Positions 24,004 to 32,172 of a stretch of DNA of 35,605 nucleotides are shown here, in pieces (position 1 is the first letter of the stretch; each line of letters begins with the position of its first letter). Source of the stretch: Actinomycetes bacterium (GTDB lineage Bacteria > Actinomycetota > Actinomycetes > Propionibacteriales > Propionibacteriaceae); NCBI GenBank assembly GCA_023419175.1, contig JAEZYG010000087.1:1-35605 (forward strand), given 5' to 3'. Made by a program: the position numbers and the translations under genes. The notes beneath the pieces are model-generated. The model was not told the DNA's origin and ran no database searches. It saw only the letters and a list, made by a program, of their open reading frames with translations.

Positions 24004-24178
24004 AATCAAGGTGACCCAGATCAAATCCGAGATCGGTGAAAAGCCGGCGGCTCGCAAGACTTTGCGCGCTCTCGGACTTAAGAGGATCGGTCATCAGGTG
24101 ACACATCAGGATCGTCCCGAAATTCGCGGGATGGTTCAGGCTGTCCGTCACCTGGTTCGTGCAGAAGAGGTGAAGTGA
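23996..24178 (+). CDS. rpmD: 50S ribosomal protein L30
   Basis: The 60-residue L30 starts at the ATG at 23996, inside the last codons of rpsE (8-bp overlap), with AAGGAGG upstream. IKVTQIKSEIGEKPAARKTLRALGLKRIG and RPEIRGMVQAVRHLV are family signatures. A longer open frame upstream is only rpsE read out of frame. Confidence 0.97.
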   Translation: MAEIKVTQIKSEIGEKPAARKTLRALGLKRIGHQVTHQDRPEIRGMVQAVRHLVRAEEVK

Positions 24179-24179
24179 T

Positions 24180-24623
24180 ATGCCACTCAAGGTTCATCAC
24201 CTGCGTCCGGCTCCCGGAGCTCACCAAGACCGCAAGCGTGTCGGTCGTGGTGAAGGCGGCAAGGGCGGTAAGACCGCTGGTCGCGGTACCAAGGGTAGCG
24301 GCGCACGTAATAACATCCCCGAAAACTTCGAGGGTGGACAGATGCCGATGCATATGCGCATCCCCAAGATGCGTGGCTTCCAAAACCCCTTCAAGGTGAG
24401 CTATCAGGTTGTCAATCTCGACAAGCTTTCTCAGCTCTTCCCGGAAGGTGGCGAGATCACCGTTGACGATTTGGTCGCCAAGGGCGCCGTCCGTCCGCGT
24501 AAACTCGTCAAGGTTTTGGGATCTGGTGAGCTGACCGTCAAGGTGAATATCACCGTGGACGCATGCTCCGCCTCCGCTAAGGAGAAGATCGAAGCCGCCG
24601 GAGGGTCTGTCACTCTTCGATGA
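24180..24623 (+). CDS. rplO: 50S ribosomal protein L15
   Basis: The 147-residue L15 is a late 50S assembly protein. LRPAPGAHQDRKRVGRGEGGKGGKTAGRGTKGSGAR is the Gly/Arg-rich N-terminal signature. ATG at 24180, 1 nt after rpmD. A strong terminator follows, so secY is not obligatorily co-transcribed. Confidence 0.98.
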   Translation: MPLKVHHLRPAPGAHQDRKRVGRGEGGKGGKTAGRGTKGSGARNNIPENFEGGQMPMHMRIPKMRGFQNPFKVSYQVVNLDKLSQLFPEGGEITVDDLVAKGAVRPRKLVKVLGSGELTVKVNITVDACSASAKEKIEAAGGSVTLR

Positions 24624-24630
24624 GCTCATC

Positions 24631-24662
24631 ATGAGAGCCCCATCTTAGGGGCTCTCATTTTT
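24631..24662 (+). terminator. Terminator ending the spc operon
   Basis: A perfect 11-bp stem (24631-24641 with 24648-24658, 6-nt loop) with a five-T tail lies 7 nt after the rplO stop. Confidence 0.93.
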
Positions 24663-24867
24663 ATATCCAGATATCCTCAATGCCTATCGTCGATACGGAA
24701 AAGTCTGAATCTTGGCTTTATCCCTAAGGCGTAGGCGAGGAAATTTTATGAGAAAAATAGGGATTTACCCCTATTGCTTGCTAGGCTAGCTCAGGCCTAC
24801 TGATGAGGTGGGTTTTGACGTGCGCAAGCATATGAACACTGACCGTATAGCACAGAGAGGGAACCGG
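24663..24867 (+). promoter_or_regulatory. secY upstream region with a dyad
   Basis: The 205 bp between the spc terminator and secY hold a perfect 7-bp inverted repeat aataggg-atttac-ccctatt (24756-24775). I found no gene and no high-quality promoter. A promoter must lie here or nearby if the terminator is efficient. Confidence 0.45.
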
Positions 24868-26181
24868 ATGGTCTCCGCCTTCCTCAACGCATTCCGTACC
24901 CCGGATCTGCGTAAGAAGATTCTGTTCACGTTGGGAATTCTTGTCCTGTTCAGATTGGGATCTGCAATCCCGACTCCAAATGTGAATATCGTAGCAATTC
25001 GCAGTTGTGCTACTTCTGCCGCTACCTCCGATCAGGCGGGTCTGTACTCGATGATCAATCTCTTCTCGGGAGGTGCTTTACTCCATCTGTCGATCTTCGC
25101 TCTGGGCATCATGCCCTATATCACCAGCTCGATTATCTTGCAGCTGATGACTGTGGTCATCCCTCGTTTGGAAACTTTGAAGAAAGAGGGGAGTGCCGGT
25201 CAGCAGAAGATCACTCAGTACACTCGCGGGTTGACGATCGTCTTGGCAATTTTGCAGGCGACAAGTTTTACCATGCTTGCCGTCAACGGTCAGCTCTTCC
25301 CCTCCTGTCGTGAATCTGTGGTCTACTCTCAAGAGATCTTCCCGATTATCGTCATGATCTTGACGATGACCGCCGGTACCTCGATCATCATGTGGCTTGG
25401 TGAGCTCATCACCGATCGCGGTGTGGGTAACGGTATGTCGGTGCTCATCTTCACCCAGATCACTGCACGTTTCCCCGCCTCTATCTGGAATATCCGCTCC
25501 TCTCAGGCGGATTCCACGCGCGGTCTGCTCGTCATGCTCTTAGTCATCGCTATCGGTCTTTTGGTGATCGCAGGTGTGATCTTCGTCGAGCAAGCTCAGC
25601 GTCGTATCCCCGTTCAATATGCCAAGCGTATGGTGGGCAATCGCGTTCTAGGGGGAACATCAACCTATATCCCCTTGAAAGTCAATCAATCTGGCGTTAT
25701 CCCTGTGATCTTCGCCTCCTCCATTCTCTATCTTCCGGTACTGTTCAGCATCTTCAATCCGACCAGCCGTGCCGCCGACTGGATCCATCGCAATCTACAA
25801 AACGGTGCAGGGCTGTGGCATAACGTGATCTACTTCATTTTGATCATCGCCTTCGCTTATTTCTACGTCTCGATCACCTTCAACCCGACCGAGATCAGCG
25901 ACAATATGAAGAAATACGGTGGATTTATTCCAGGTATCCGTGCTGGTAAGCCCACCGAAGAATATCTAGCCTATGTACTCAGCCGTCTGACGGCTCCTGG
26001 ATCGCTCTATCTGGCGATCATCGCTCTCATTCCCTCTCTGGCTATCGTGATGTTCCACGCTGATCAGAATTTCCCCTTCGGCGGAACCAGTTTGCTCATC
26101 ATGGTCGGTGTCGGTCTCGATACCGTCAAGCAGATTGAGAGCCAACTCCATCAACGTCATTACGAAGGATTCTTGAAGTGA
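24868..26181 (+). CDS. secY: Protein translocase subunit SecY
   Basis: The 437-residue SecY is the ten-helix pore of the Sec translocon. FRTPDLRKKILFTLGILVLFRLGSAIPTPNVN begins the family homology. Later blocks are LGIMPYITSSIILQLM, RGVGNGMSVLIF and YGGFIPGIRAGKPTEEYL. The ATG at 24868 (MVSAF) was chosen because homology and normal length start here and GAGAGG lies upstream; a GTG at 24808 would add 20 unrelated residues. It overlaps adk by 4 nt. Confidence 0.97.
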   Translation: MVSAFLNAFRTPDLRKKILFTLGILVLFRLGSAIPTPNVNIVAIRSCATSAATSDQAGLYSMINLFSGGALLHLSIFALGIMPYITSSIILQLMTVVIPRLETLKKEGSAGQQKITQYTRGLTIVLAILQATSFTMLAVNGQLFPSCRESVVYSQEIFPIIVMILTMTAGTSIIMWLGELITDRGVGNGMSVLIFTQITARFPASIWNIRSSQADSTRGLLVMLLVIAIGLLVIAGVIFVEQAQRRIPVQYAKRMVGNRVLGGTSTYIPLKVNQSGVIPVIFASSILYLPVLFSIFNPTSRAADWIHRNLQNGAGLWHNVIYFILIIAFAYFYVSITFNPTEISDNMKKYGGFIPGIRAGKPTEEYLAYVLSRLTAPGSLYLAIIALIPSLAIVMFHADQNFPFGGTSLLIMVGVGLDTVKQIESQLHQRHYEGFLK

Positions 26182-26756
26182 GACTTCTCATCATGGGTGC
26201 TCCTGGCGCAGGCAAGGGCACCCAGGCTACAGCTATCGCTGAACGTTATGGCATTCCCGCCATCTCTACAGGCGATATTTTCAGAGCCAATATCAAAGGA
26301 CAGACCGAACTCGGCAAACAGGTGCAGAAGATCATTGAGGCGGGTAATTTCGTCTCAGATGAGCTGACCGAACAGATCGTCGCCGATCGTCTCAATCAAG
26401 ACGATGCTCGTGACGGTTTCTTGCTGGACGGTTTTCCGCGCACCATGCACCAAGTCGACGCTCTCGATTCTTTCCTTATGGATAAAGGCGTCGCCTTAGA
26501 TGCGGTCATCTGCCTCGATGTGTCAGCAGATATTTTGATCTCCCGTCTGCTCAAGCGGGCTGAGATTGAAGGACGTAGCGACGATAATGAACAGACCATT
26601 CGTCATCGTCAAAGTCTTTATGAAAAAGACACCCGTCCCCTCCTTGACCATTACGAAAAGGCAGGTTTGCTCGTCCGTGTAGATGGACAGGGCAGCGTTG
26701 AAGAGGTGGACGATCGTATCGCCGCTGCGCTCGCTTCTAAGGTGGCGCAACGCTGA
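26178..26756 (+). CDS. adk: Adenylate kinase (short form)
   Basis: The 192-residue enzyme converts ATP and AMP to two ADP. The P-loop is GAPGAGKGT near residue 7, the AMP site includes STGDIFRA, and LLDGFPRT is typical. The LID domain is reduced to a short RAEIEGRSDDN loop with no zinc cysteines, the short bacterial form. The GTG start overlaps the secY stop (GTGA). map follows after 1 nt. Confidence 0.97.
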   Translation: MRLLIMGAPGAGKGTQATAIAERYGIPAISTGDIFRANIKGQTELGKQVQKIIEAGNFVSDELTEQIVADRLNQDDARDGFLLDGFPRTMHQVDALDSFLMDKGVALDAVICLDVSADILISRLLKRAEIEGRSDDNEQTIRHRQSLYEKDTRPLLDHYEKAGLLVRVDGQGSVEEVDDRIAAALASKVAQR

Positions 26757-26757
26757 C

Positions 26758-27597
26758 GTGCTGAGTTCAATCGAGCTGAAAACCCCCGACCAGATTCGGG
26801 CTATGCGTGCCGCGGGCGAAGTTGTCGCTCGCGGTCTTCGCGCAATGTGCGAGGCGGTTCGTCCTGGAATTACGACCGCCGAGATCGATCAGATTGGACG
26901 GCGCGTAATCGAACAGGCTGGCGCAACCTCCAATTTCTTTAATTATGGAGCTGAATGGGGAATGACTCCTTTCCCCGCGGTCTCGTGTATCTCGGTTAAC
27001 GAGATGGTCGTCCATGGGATCCCTAACGATCGCGTTGTGAATGAAGGCGATCTGGTATCGATTGACTATGGGGCGATCGTGAATGGCTGGCATGGTGACG
27101 CTGCGAGAACCTGTCGTATCGGATCGGTCGATCAGATCCATGCCCGTCTAGATGAGGTCACAAAAGAGGCCTTATGGAAAGGCATTGAGGCAGCTTGGCA
27201 TGGCAAGCGCATCGGGGATATCTCAGCTGCAATTGAGATGACTGCGCGCTCAAGTGGACTGAAGGTGGGGATCTGTAAAGATTTCACCGGGCATGGCATC
27301 GGTACACAGATGCATATGGAACCCGATGTTCCCAATTACGTCTCGAGGCGTAAAGGCCCCAAGCTGAAAAGCGGTATGGTGATCGCCATTGAACCGATTT
27401 TCACTGTGGGGACGGATCAAACTATCGATCTAGACGACGAATGGTCGGTGGTCACTGCCGATTCTTCATGGGCAGCTCACTGGGAGAATACCGTCGCTAT
27501 CTGTGATGATGGTCTGTGGGTTTTAACCGAAGAGGACGGGGGATATGCCGAGTTGCAGGCTCGCGGAATTCCTCTCGCCTCGATTGCTCGCGCCTGA
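26758..27597 (+). CDS. map: Methionine aminopeptidase type I
   Basis: The 279-residue enzyme removes N-terminal Met from new proteins. Metal ligands are visible in order: aspartates in SIDYGAIVNGWHGDAAR, His in TGHGIG, Glu in AIEPIF and Glu in HWENTVAI. The substrate-binding His is in VVHGIP. The start is GTG at 26758, 1 nt after adk; the longer frame upstream lies inside adk and is not family sequence. infA, the usual next gene, is instead 3.6 kb away. Confidence 0.96.
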   Translation: MLSSIELKTPDQIRAMRAAGEVVARGLRAMCEAVRPGITTAEIDQIGRRVIEQAGATSNFFNYGAEWGMTPFPAVSCISVNEMVVHGIPNDRVVNEGDLVSIDYGAIVNGWHGDAARTCRIGSVDQIHARLDEVTKEALWKGIEAAWHGKRIGDISAAIEMTARSSGLKVGICKDFTGHGIGTQMHMEPDVPNYVSRRKGPKLKSGMVIAIEPIFTVGTDQTIDLDDEWSVVTADSSWAAHWENTVAICDDGLWVLTEEDGGYAELQARGIPLASIARA

Positions 27598-27642
27598 TGA
27601 AGGTATCTGTAGACCTTTTCAGAATGCATAGACGGATGGTCT

Positions 27643-27676
27643 CAGATTCTGAGATATTCTCATAATCTGGTTTTTC
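27643..27676 (+). terminator. Terminator of secY-adk-map
   Basis: An imperfect 27-bp palindrome pairs cagatt with aatctg (27643-27648, 27664-27669) and tgaga with tctca (27650-27654, 27658-27662), with one mismatch. It is followed by GTTTTTC. The stem is AT-rich but long. The rest of the gap to 27743 has no promoter I can call firmly. Confidence 0.75.
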
Positions 27677-27743
27677 TAGGGCACTCTTAATTAAAGCTAC
27701 GTGTTAGCAAGGAATATTTATCCCCCTGGAAGTCAGGAGTCCT

Positions 27744-29831
27744 ATGAGGAACTCATTTGTAAAACGATCAGCTCATGCGCTGATCGGCTGTGCTGTGGGA
27801 GCGAGCCTGGCAGTTCCTGCCAACTTCGCTTTTGTTAGTGAATCTCGTGCAGAAGATGCACCCCGTGCGATCGTTGGGGAAGCGCGCGTTGCGGGTAAGC
27901 CGATGAACTTCGCGGTCAACCTTCTAGGAGCTAGCCCAGAAGATCTCGATAAGGCAGTGAAACTGGCTGACGGACTTGAATATTCCAAATCCTTGGCCAC
28001 CTATCCCGAGTTCGGCACCTTCTTCGTCCAGTCGGCAAATCCGACTTTCGCACAATCTCTAGCAGACGCTTTGAAAGAAGCTGGTTTGTCCTTTGATTCC
28101 ATCGGCCCGACCCGTCAAGCTGTCGTTGCCGGTGATGAGGTCGTTGTCGATACGCCTCCTGCTGCGACGGGAAGTCGTGAGCGTCGTTCTGCGGCTGTGC
28201 TGTATAACCAGCTCGATCGAGAAGGAGCACTTGAAGAGATCGATCCGCTGACCGCTGCTGTGTCGTGGGGTAACTATGCGGTTCATTCACCTGAAACTCG
28301 CGCAGCTAATCTGAACACCTCTAAAGTGGTCGTCGGTGTGCTCGATACCGGTGTCGATGGAAACCATCCCGATCTGAAGAATAAGATCGACGCCTCCTTG
28401 TCTGCTGGTTGCGATCACAACGGTATCCTCGACACTAGCTGGGATGCCTGGCAGGATAACCACTATCACGGCACCCACGTTGCTGGCACCATCGGTGCAG
28501 AGCATAACGGTAATGGTGTTGAGGGTGTGGGTCCTGACTCAGTCGTGCTTGCCGCTGTCCGCACGGCCAATGCCGATGGCATGTTCTATCCGGAATATGT
28601 CACCTGCGCGTTCACCTGGGCTGGACAGAATCACTTCGATTTGACCAATAACTCTTACTATGTCGATCCGTGGGCTGCATGGGTGAAAGACGAGCCCAAT
28701 CAGGCTGCAGGACGTGAAGCTGTCGAACGAGCTGTCAACTATTCGGCTCGTAACGGTGTTCTCAATATCGCGGCTGCAGGTAACTCCGCTTTGGATCTGG
28801 ACAACAATACGCGCGATAGTGAAAGTCCCAACGATCTTGGAGAGGGTAACGAAATCTCCGATCGAGATATCACCAACGGTATCGACCTTCCGCGTCAGAT
28901 TCCTGGAGTGGTCGCTGTCTCTTCTGTCCAAAAGGATCGTTCCACAGCGGCACCTGATGCTGGCAACGCTACATTTACCCGTTCGTCTTTCTCGAATTAC
29001 GGCGTGAATTCCATCTCAGTTGCCGCCCCAGGGTCTGCAATTGTGTCCACCTTCCCCGGCAAACAAACTACGAATAACCTCAATCTTGCTGGGTACGGTG
29101 CGATCTCAGGTACCTCGATGGCATCTCCTCATGCCGCCGGTGTCGCCGCCTGGATTAAAGCTGTTCATCCCAACTACACCGCTGCACAGGTAGCTGAAGT
29201 TCTGACCTTGAGCGCCGATCCTTCTCGTCTGGCAGAACCTGCTGACGGTAAGGAATACCGTGGAGCCGGTATGGTCGATGCTTTGAAAGCTGTCACCTAT
29301 CCGTCCATCGCTCCGGTCATCGAGCTTGATAAGCAATCCGTCCTTGCCTCAGAAACGGTACAGAGTAGCCTCGGTGGTTTTATGCCAGGTGAGACCATCA
29401 CCGTCTCTGTCGTCGTAGGTGATTACGATCAGGTGGTAGCCACTGCAAAGGCTGACGATGAGGGGAAAGCTACTGTTTCATGGAATCCTCCTGCCGGTAT
29501 CGAGCCGGGTAGCTATGAGGTTGTGGCAGCTGGTCTTACCAGTAAACGAAGCGCTCAGGTTGATCTCGAGATCACAGCTTCAAAGGTTGACGCTTCCACC
29601 GACACGAGCGATCTTCCTTCAGCTGATCCGGTTCCAGGTGACATCAAGCAGCCTGAATCTTTTGTTTCAAGTGATGTGAAGCAGCCTGAGTCTTCTGCTC
29701 CGGCTGCAAAGGCAGAAACTCCCAAGAAACCTGTGAGTCTTCCCGCCACAGGCGTGGGGAGCGAAGGTCTACCCGTATGGGTGATGATCGCAGCTCTCGG
29801 GGCAGCCGCGCTTGGTGCTCGTCGTCGTTAA
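27744..29831 (+). CDS. Sortase-anchored subtilisin-like serine protease (S8)
   Basis: The 695-residue preproprotein has a signal peptide (about 1-36, ending SRAED). A pro-region extends to about residue 190, and the S8 domain covers about 194-530. The triad is Asp201 (VLDTGVDGNHPDL), His242 (HYHGTHVAGT) and Ser458 (SGTSMASPH), with oxyanion Asn347 (AAAGNS). A beta-rich domain (about 535-620) follows, then a linker with two KQPES repeats, LPATG (666-670), a hydrophobic helix and ARRR. Cys223 and Cys288 might form a disulfide. It is expected on the cell wall, cutting host or own surface proteins; targets are unknown. ATG at 27744 with AGGAG four nt upstream. Confidence 0.93.
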   Translation: MRNSFVKRSAHALIGCAVGASLAVPANFAFVSESRAEDAPRAIVGEARVAGKPMNFAVNLLGASPEDLDKAVKLADGLEYSKSLATYPEFGTFFVQSANPTFAQSLADALKEAGLSFDSIGPTRQAVVAGDEVVVDTPPAATGSRERRSAAVLYNQLDREGALEEIDPLTAAVSWGNYAVHSPETRAANLNTSKVVVGVLDTGVDGNHPDLKNKIDASLSAGCDHNGILDTSWDAWQDNHYHGTHVAGTIGAEHNGNGVEGVGPDSVVLAAVRTANADGMFYPEYVTCAFTWAGQNHFDLTNNSYYVDPWAAWVKDEPNQAAGREAVERAVNYSARNGVLNIAAAGNSALDLDNNTRDSESPNDLGEGNEISDRDITNGIDLPRQIPGVVAVSSVQKDRSTAAPDAGNATFTRSSFSNYGVNSISVAAPGSAIVSTFPGKQTTNNLNLAGYGAISGTSMASPHAAGVAAWIKAVHPNYTAAQVAEVLTLSADPSRLAEPADGKEYRGAGMVDALKAVTYPSIAPVIELDKQSVLASETVQSSLGGFMPGETITVSVVVGDYDQVVATAKADDEGKATVSWNPPAGIEPGSYEVVAAGLTSKRSAQVDLEITASKVDASTDTSDLPSADPVPGDIKQPESFVSSDVKQPESSAPAAKAETPKKPVSLPATGVGSEGLPVWVMIAALGAAALGARRR

Positions 29832-29845
29832 ATTTCTAAATAGTC

Positions 29846-29878
29846 AAGGAGGGTCGCCGTGAGGTGACCCTCCTTTTT
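29846..29878. terminator. Convergent terminator (protease / GNAT genes)
   Basis: A 13-bp stem including a GU pair (29846-29858 with 29863-29875) has a GTGA loop and a five-T tail on the plus strand. It lies between two converging genes and may also serve the minus strand. Confidence 0.9.
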
Positions 29879-29887
29879 AGTACACAA

Positions 29888-31039
29888 TCACAGTGAACGG
29901 GTCCAAAACAGACTTTGTCCAGTGATATTGAAGCCGAAATGTTTATTGACTCGAATCATCGCCGTATTGTCCACAGCGTTCTCGGTAGAGAGTATTTGAG
30001 AATCGGGCCATGAATCGAGCAGATGAGTCATGAGCGCGGTCTTTAAGAGTTTCGCTAAACCTCGTCCACGATATTGAGGGAGGATGAGGGAAAGATATTG
30101 ATTTACCTGAGCCGGATAGGTGCGATCACGGCGGACTTCACTATAGCCTGCTGGACTACCATTCTGGTCACAGATCATCACAGAGATTATCTGTGAGCTC
30201 AGCAGATCGCGCTGATTATTTCTTTGAATTCTGCGCCAATCCCACAAAATAGGTTCATGGTCGAGATCTCCCATGGGGACATCCGAACTGGCTGCCGTCC
30301 TGATCGTAGCGATGGCATCGAGATAGACGGTGGGGATGCTATCTTCCCAGATTTCGATACGGTAGCCCTTGGGAAGATCGCAAGGAGCAATTCTGCTCTC
30401 CAAGGGATAGCTCAGTACCCATTCCTGAAGAGCCGGACGATAGCCTAAAGCGCTGGTAAAAGCCGATGCGGTCTGGGTGAATTCTGCATCGGGTGATGGC
30501 GGACAAAAGGTCCATCCCTGGATGGTGGTGCAGGAAAAATTCCGAGCGAGATCCTCGCACGCACGGTGCAGGGTTCGTCCGATACCGAATCGTCGATAGG
30601 GGGTATCGACTGCGATGATGACGCCATCAGCTACATGGGGGTCTTCCACTTCGTCAAAGGAGAGCATGGCAACGCCGACGATATCATCTGCTGTCACAGA
30701 AGATTCTGTGGTTATCAAACGGTATCCGTAATCATGTATAGGAAGATCGAGATCATCGCGTATGGCGCATAGATAGAAGGTGCGGGACTCGTCTTTGACC
30801 ATGGCATTGGTCACCATCGCGTGGGGTGAACGGAAATTGATACGTCCCGCTTGGTGGGCTATCTCGTCAAAAAGAGAGGCGATTTTCACCATTGCCGTCC
30901 AGATACCTCCCTGGGAGGTCGGTGTTACAGAGGTGATGTCATCGACAGATAGGTGTGGAATGTCGAGCATTGCGATGGAGAAATTCCCCTCTGGTGTACA
31001 GACAGTCCCAGAAGGAGTGGTGACAATATCGTCTTTCAT
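29888..31039 (-). CDS. Tandem GNAT-domain acetyltransferase
   Basis: The 383-residue protein has two GNAT halves. The first has the acetyl-CoA pyrophosphate loop RRFGIG at about 149-154, and the second RGRGLA at about 324-329. Each is preceded by the expected beta-strand (VADGVIIAV and NQYLSLI). Double-GNAT proteins include mycothiol synthase MshD, but I see no basis for assigning that reaction. The ATG at 31039 was chosen: AAAGG lies five nt upstream, and a GATAAT (31070 to 31065) lies just before it. The frame could extend to 31147 without a ribosome binding site. It converges on the protease gene and is divergent from infA. Confidence 0.8.
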   Translation of the reverse strand: MKDDIVTTPSGTVCTPEGNFSIAMLDIPHLSVDDITSVTPTSQGGIWTAMVKIASLFDEIAHQAGRINFRSPHAMVTNAMVKDESRTFYLCAIRDDLDLPIHDYGYRLITTESSVTADDIVGVAMLSFDEVEDPHVADGVIIAVDTPYRRFGIGRTLHRACEDLARNFSCTTIQGWTFCPPSPDAEFTQTASAFTSALGYRPALQEWVLSYPLESRIAPCDLPKGYRIEIWEDSIPTVYLDAIATIRTAASSDVPMGDLDHEPILWDWRRIQRNNQRDLLSSQIISVMICDQNGSPAGYSEVRRDRTYPAQVNQYLSLILPQYRGRGLAKLLKTALMTHLLDSWPDSQILSTENAVDNTAMIRVNKHFGFNITGQSLFWTRSL

Positions 31040-31117
31040 AAAAGCCTTTCCCATATCTTTTGCAATTATCTCAGCTTGAGAGCTCTGGAGGGGGAGTGGG
31101 ATCATCGAGAAGATGAT

Positions 31118-31147
31118 TTGAGAGAAGGTGAAGATCTGAGGTAGCAT
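31118..31147 (+). promoter_or_regulatory. Candidate promoter of infA
   Basis: TTGAGA (31118-31123) and TAGCAT (31142-31147) are 18 nt apart. The leader that would follow holds cgtatg-ccct-catacg (31169-31184) and gtcga-t-tcgac (31185-31195), two adjacent perfect dyads. Confidence 0.4.
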
Positions 31148-31233
31148 GGTGAGCCGGTCGTGTCGTTTCGTATGCCCTCATACGGTCGATTCGACTATGA
31201 CGATACGCAAACAGTCTACGGATCGAGAGTCAA

Positions 31234-31455
31234 TTGGCGAAGAAAGACGGAGCACTCGAACTCGAAGGAACCGTTGTAGAAGCCCTGCCGAACGCAATGT
31301 TTCGTGTAGAGCTTGACAACAAGCACAAGGTGCTTGCCACGATCAGTGGCAAGATGCGACAGCACTATATTCGTATCCTTCCTCAGGATCGAGTAGTCGT
31401 CGAGCTCTCTCCCTATGACCTCACGCGTGGACGTATCGTCTACCGTCACAAGTAA
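31234..31455 (+). CDS. infA: Translation initiation factor IF-1 (TTG start)
   Basis: The 73-residue IF-1 binds the 30S A site during initiation. KKDGALELEGTVVEALPNAMFRVELDN and SPYDLTRGRIVYRHK are canonical. The start must be TTG at 31234, since homology begins at this codon (MAKKDG) and no upstream in-frame ATG or GTG is close. The ribosome binding site is weak (GAGAG). rpmJ follows 13 nt downstream. Confidence 0.96.
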   Translation: MAKKDGALELEGTVVEALPNAMFRVELDNKHKVLATISGKMRQHYIRILPQDRVVVELSPYDLTRGRIVYRHK

Positions 31456-31468
31456 GGAGCTCGAAGGA

Positions 31469-31582
31469 ATGAAGGTTCAGCCGAGCGTCAAAAAGATCTG
31501 TGATAACTGCAAGGTGATTCGTCGCCGTGGCGTGGTTCGTGTGATCTGCACCAACCCCCGTCACAAGCAGCGTCAGGGCTGA
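31469..31582 (+). CDS. rpmJ: 50S ribosomal protein L36, zinc form
   Basis: This 37-residue gene encodes MKVQPSVKKICDNCKVI followed by an Arg-rich middle and ends NPRHKQRQG. Cys11, Cys14, Cys27 and His32 form the zinc ribbon of C+ L36. AAGG lies close upstream of the ATG at 31469. Confidence 0.97.
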   Translation: MKVQPSVKKICDNCKVIRRRGVVRVICTNPRHKQRQG

Positions 31583-31755
31583 TTGACGTTACAGACAACC
31601 GTCCCAACGTGAGAGCACCGCATAGCGGATACCCTCGGACGAAGGCCGAGGACCTGGAGTCAGGTACCAGAATTCTGACAGGCGCTCCAAGGAAGCCTCA
31701 CGCCAGAAACCTTCGCGGGTCATAAGACTCGACACAGAGAAAGGTAAAACGCCAT
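31583..31755 (+). promoter_or_regulatory. Structured spacer or leader before rpsM
   Basis: This 173-nt gap contains cctcgg-N7-ccgagg (31633-31651) and acctg-gagt-caggt (31652-31665). A competing pairing, gtcag / ctgac (31659-31663, 31675-31679), excludes the second hairpin. No gene or firm promoter is seen. E. coli has its S4-binding alpha-operon leader in the same position. Confidence 0.45.
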
Positions 31756-32130
31756 ATGGCACGCCTCCAAGGTGTAGACCTACCGCGCGAGAAGCGTCTT
31801 GAGGTCGCACTCACCTATATTTTCGGCATCGGTAAGACCCGTGCCGCTGAGACCCTGGCAGCCACTGGAGTCAGTGGTGATACCCGCGTTAAAGACTTGA
31901 CCGAAGAAGAACTGGTCAAGCTGCGCGATCATATCGACGCCAATTACACGACGGAAGGTGACTTGCGCCGCGAGGTTGCAGCCGATATCCGTCGCAAGAT
32001 TGAGATCGGTACCTATCAAGGACGCCGTCACCGCAGCGGAATGCCCGTTCGTGGTCAGCGTACCCGCACCAACGCCCGTACCCGTAAGGGCAAGCGTAAG
32101 GCGGTCGCTGGCAAGAAGAAGGCCCGCTAG
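31756..32130 (+). CDS. rpsM: 30S ribosomal protein S13
   Basis: The 124-residue S13 of the 30S head contacts P-site tRNA and the 50S. MARLQGVDLPREKRLEVALTYIFGIGKTRA and RRHRSGMPVRGQRTRTNARTRKG are canonical. ATG at 31756. It opens the alpha-operon set. Confidence 0.98.
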   Translation: MARLQGVDLPREKRLEVALTYIFGIGKTRAAETLAATGVSGDTRVKDLTEEELVKLRDHIDANYTTEGDLRREVAADIRRKIEIGTYQGRRHRSGMPVRGQRTRTNARTRKGKRKAVAGKKKAR

Positions 32131-32172
32131 TACCCCATCGATTTCATAGCTGCCAAGGAGAAATAGATATTT

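Noticed and set aside
29630..29700. Extended tandem repeat array in the protease tail
   Set aside because: Only two imperfect copies of a KQPES-containing unit are present, which is too few to call a repeat region.
27598..31233. Mobile element carrying the surface protease
   Set aside because: No transposase, integrase, terminal inverted repeat or target duplication was seen at the edges.
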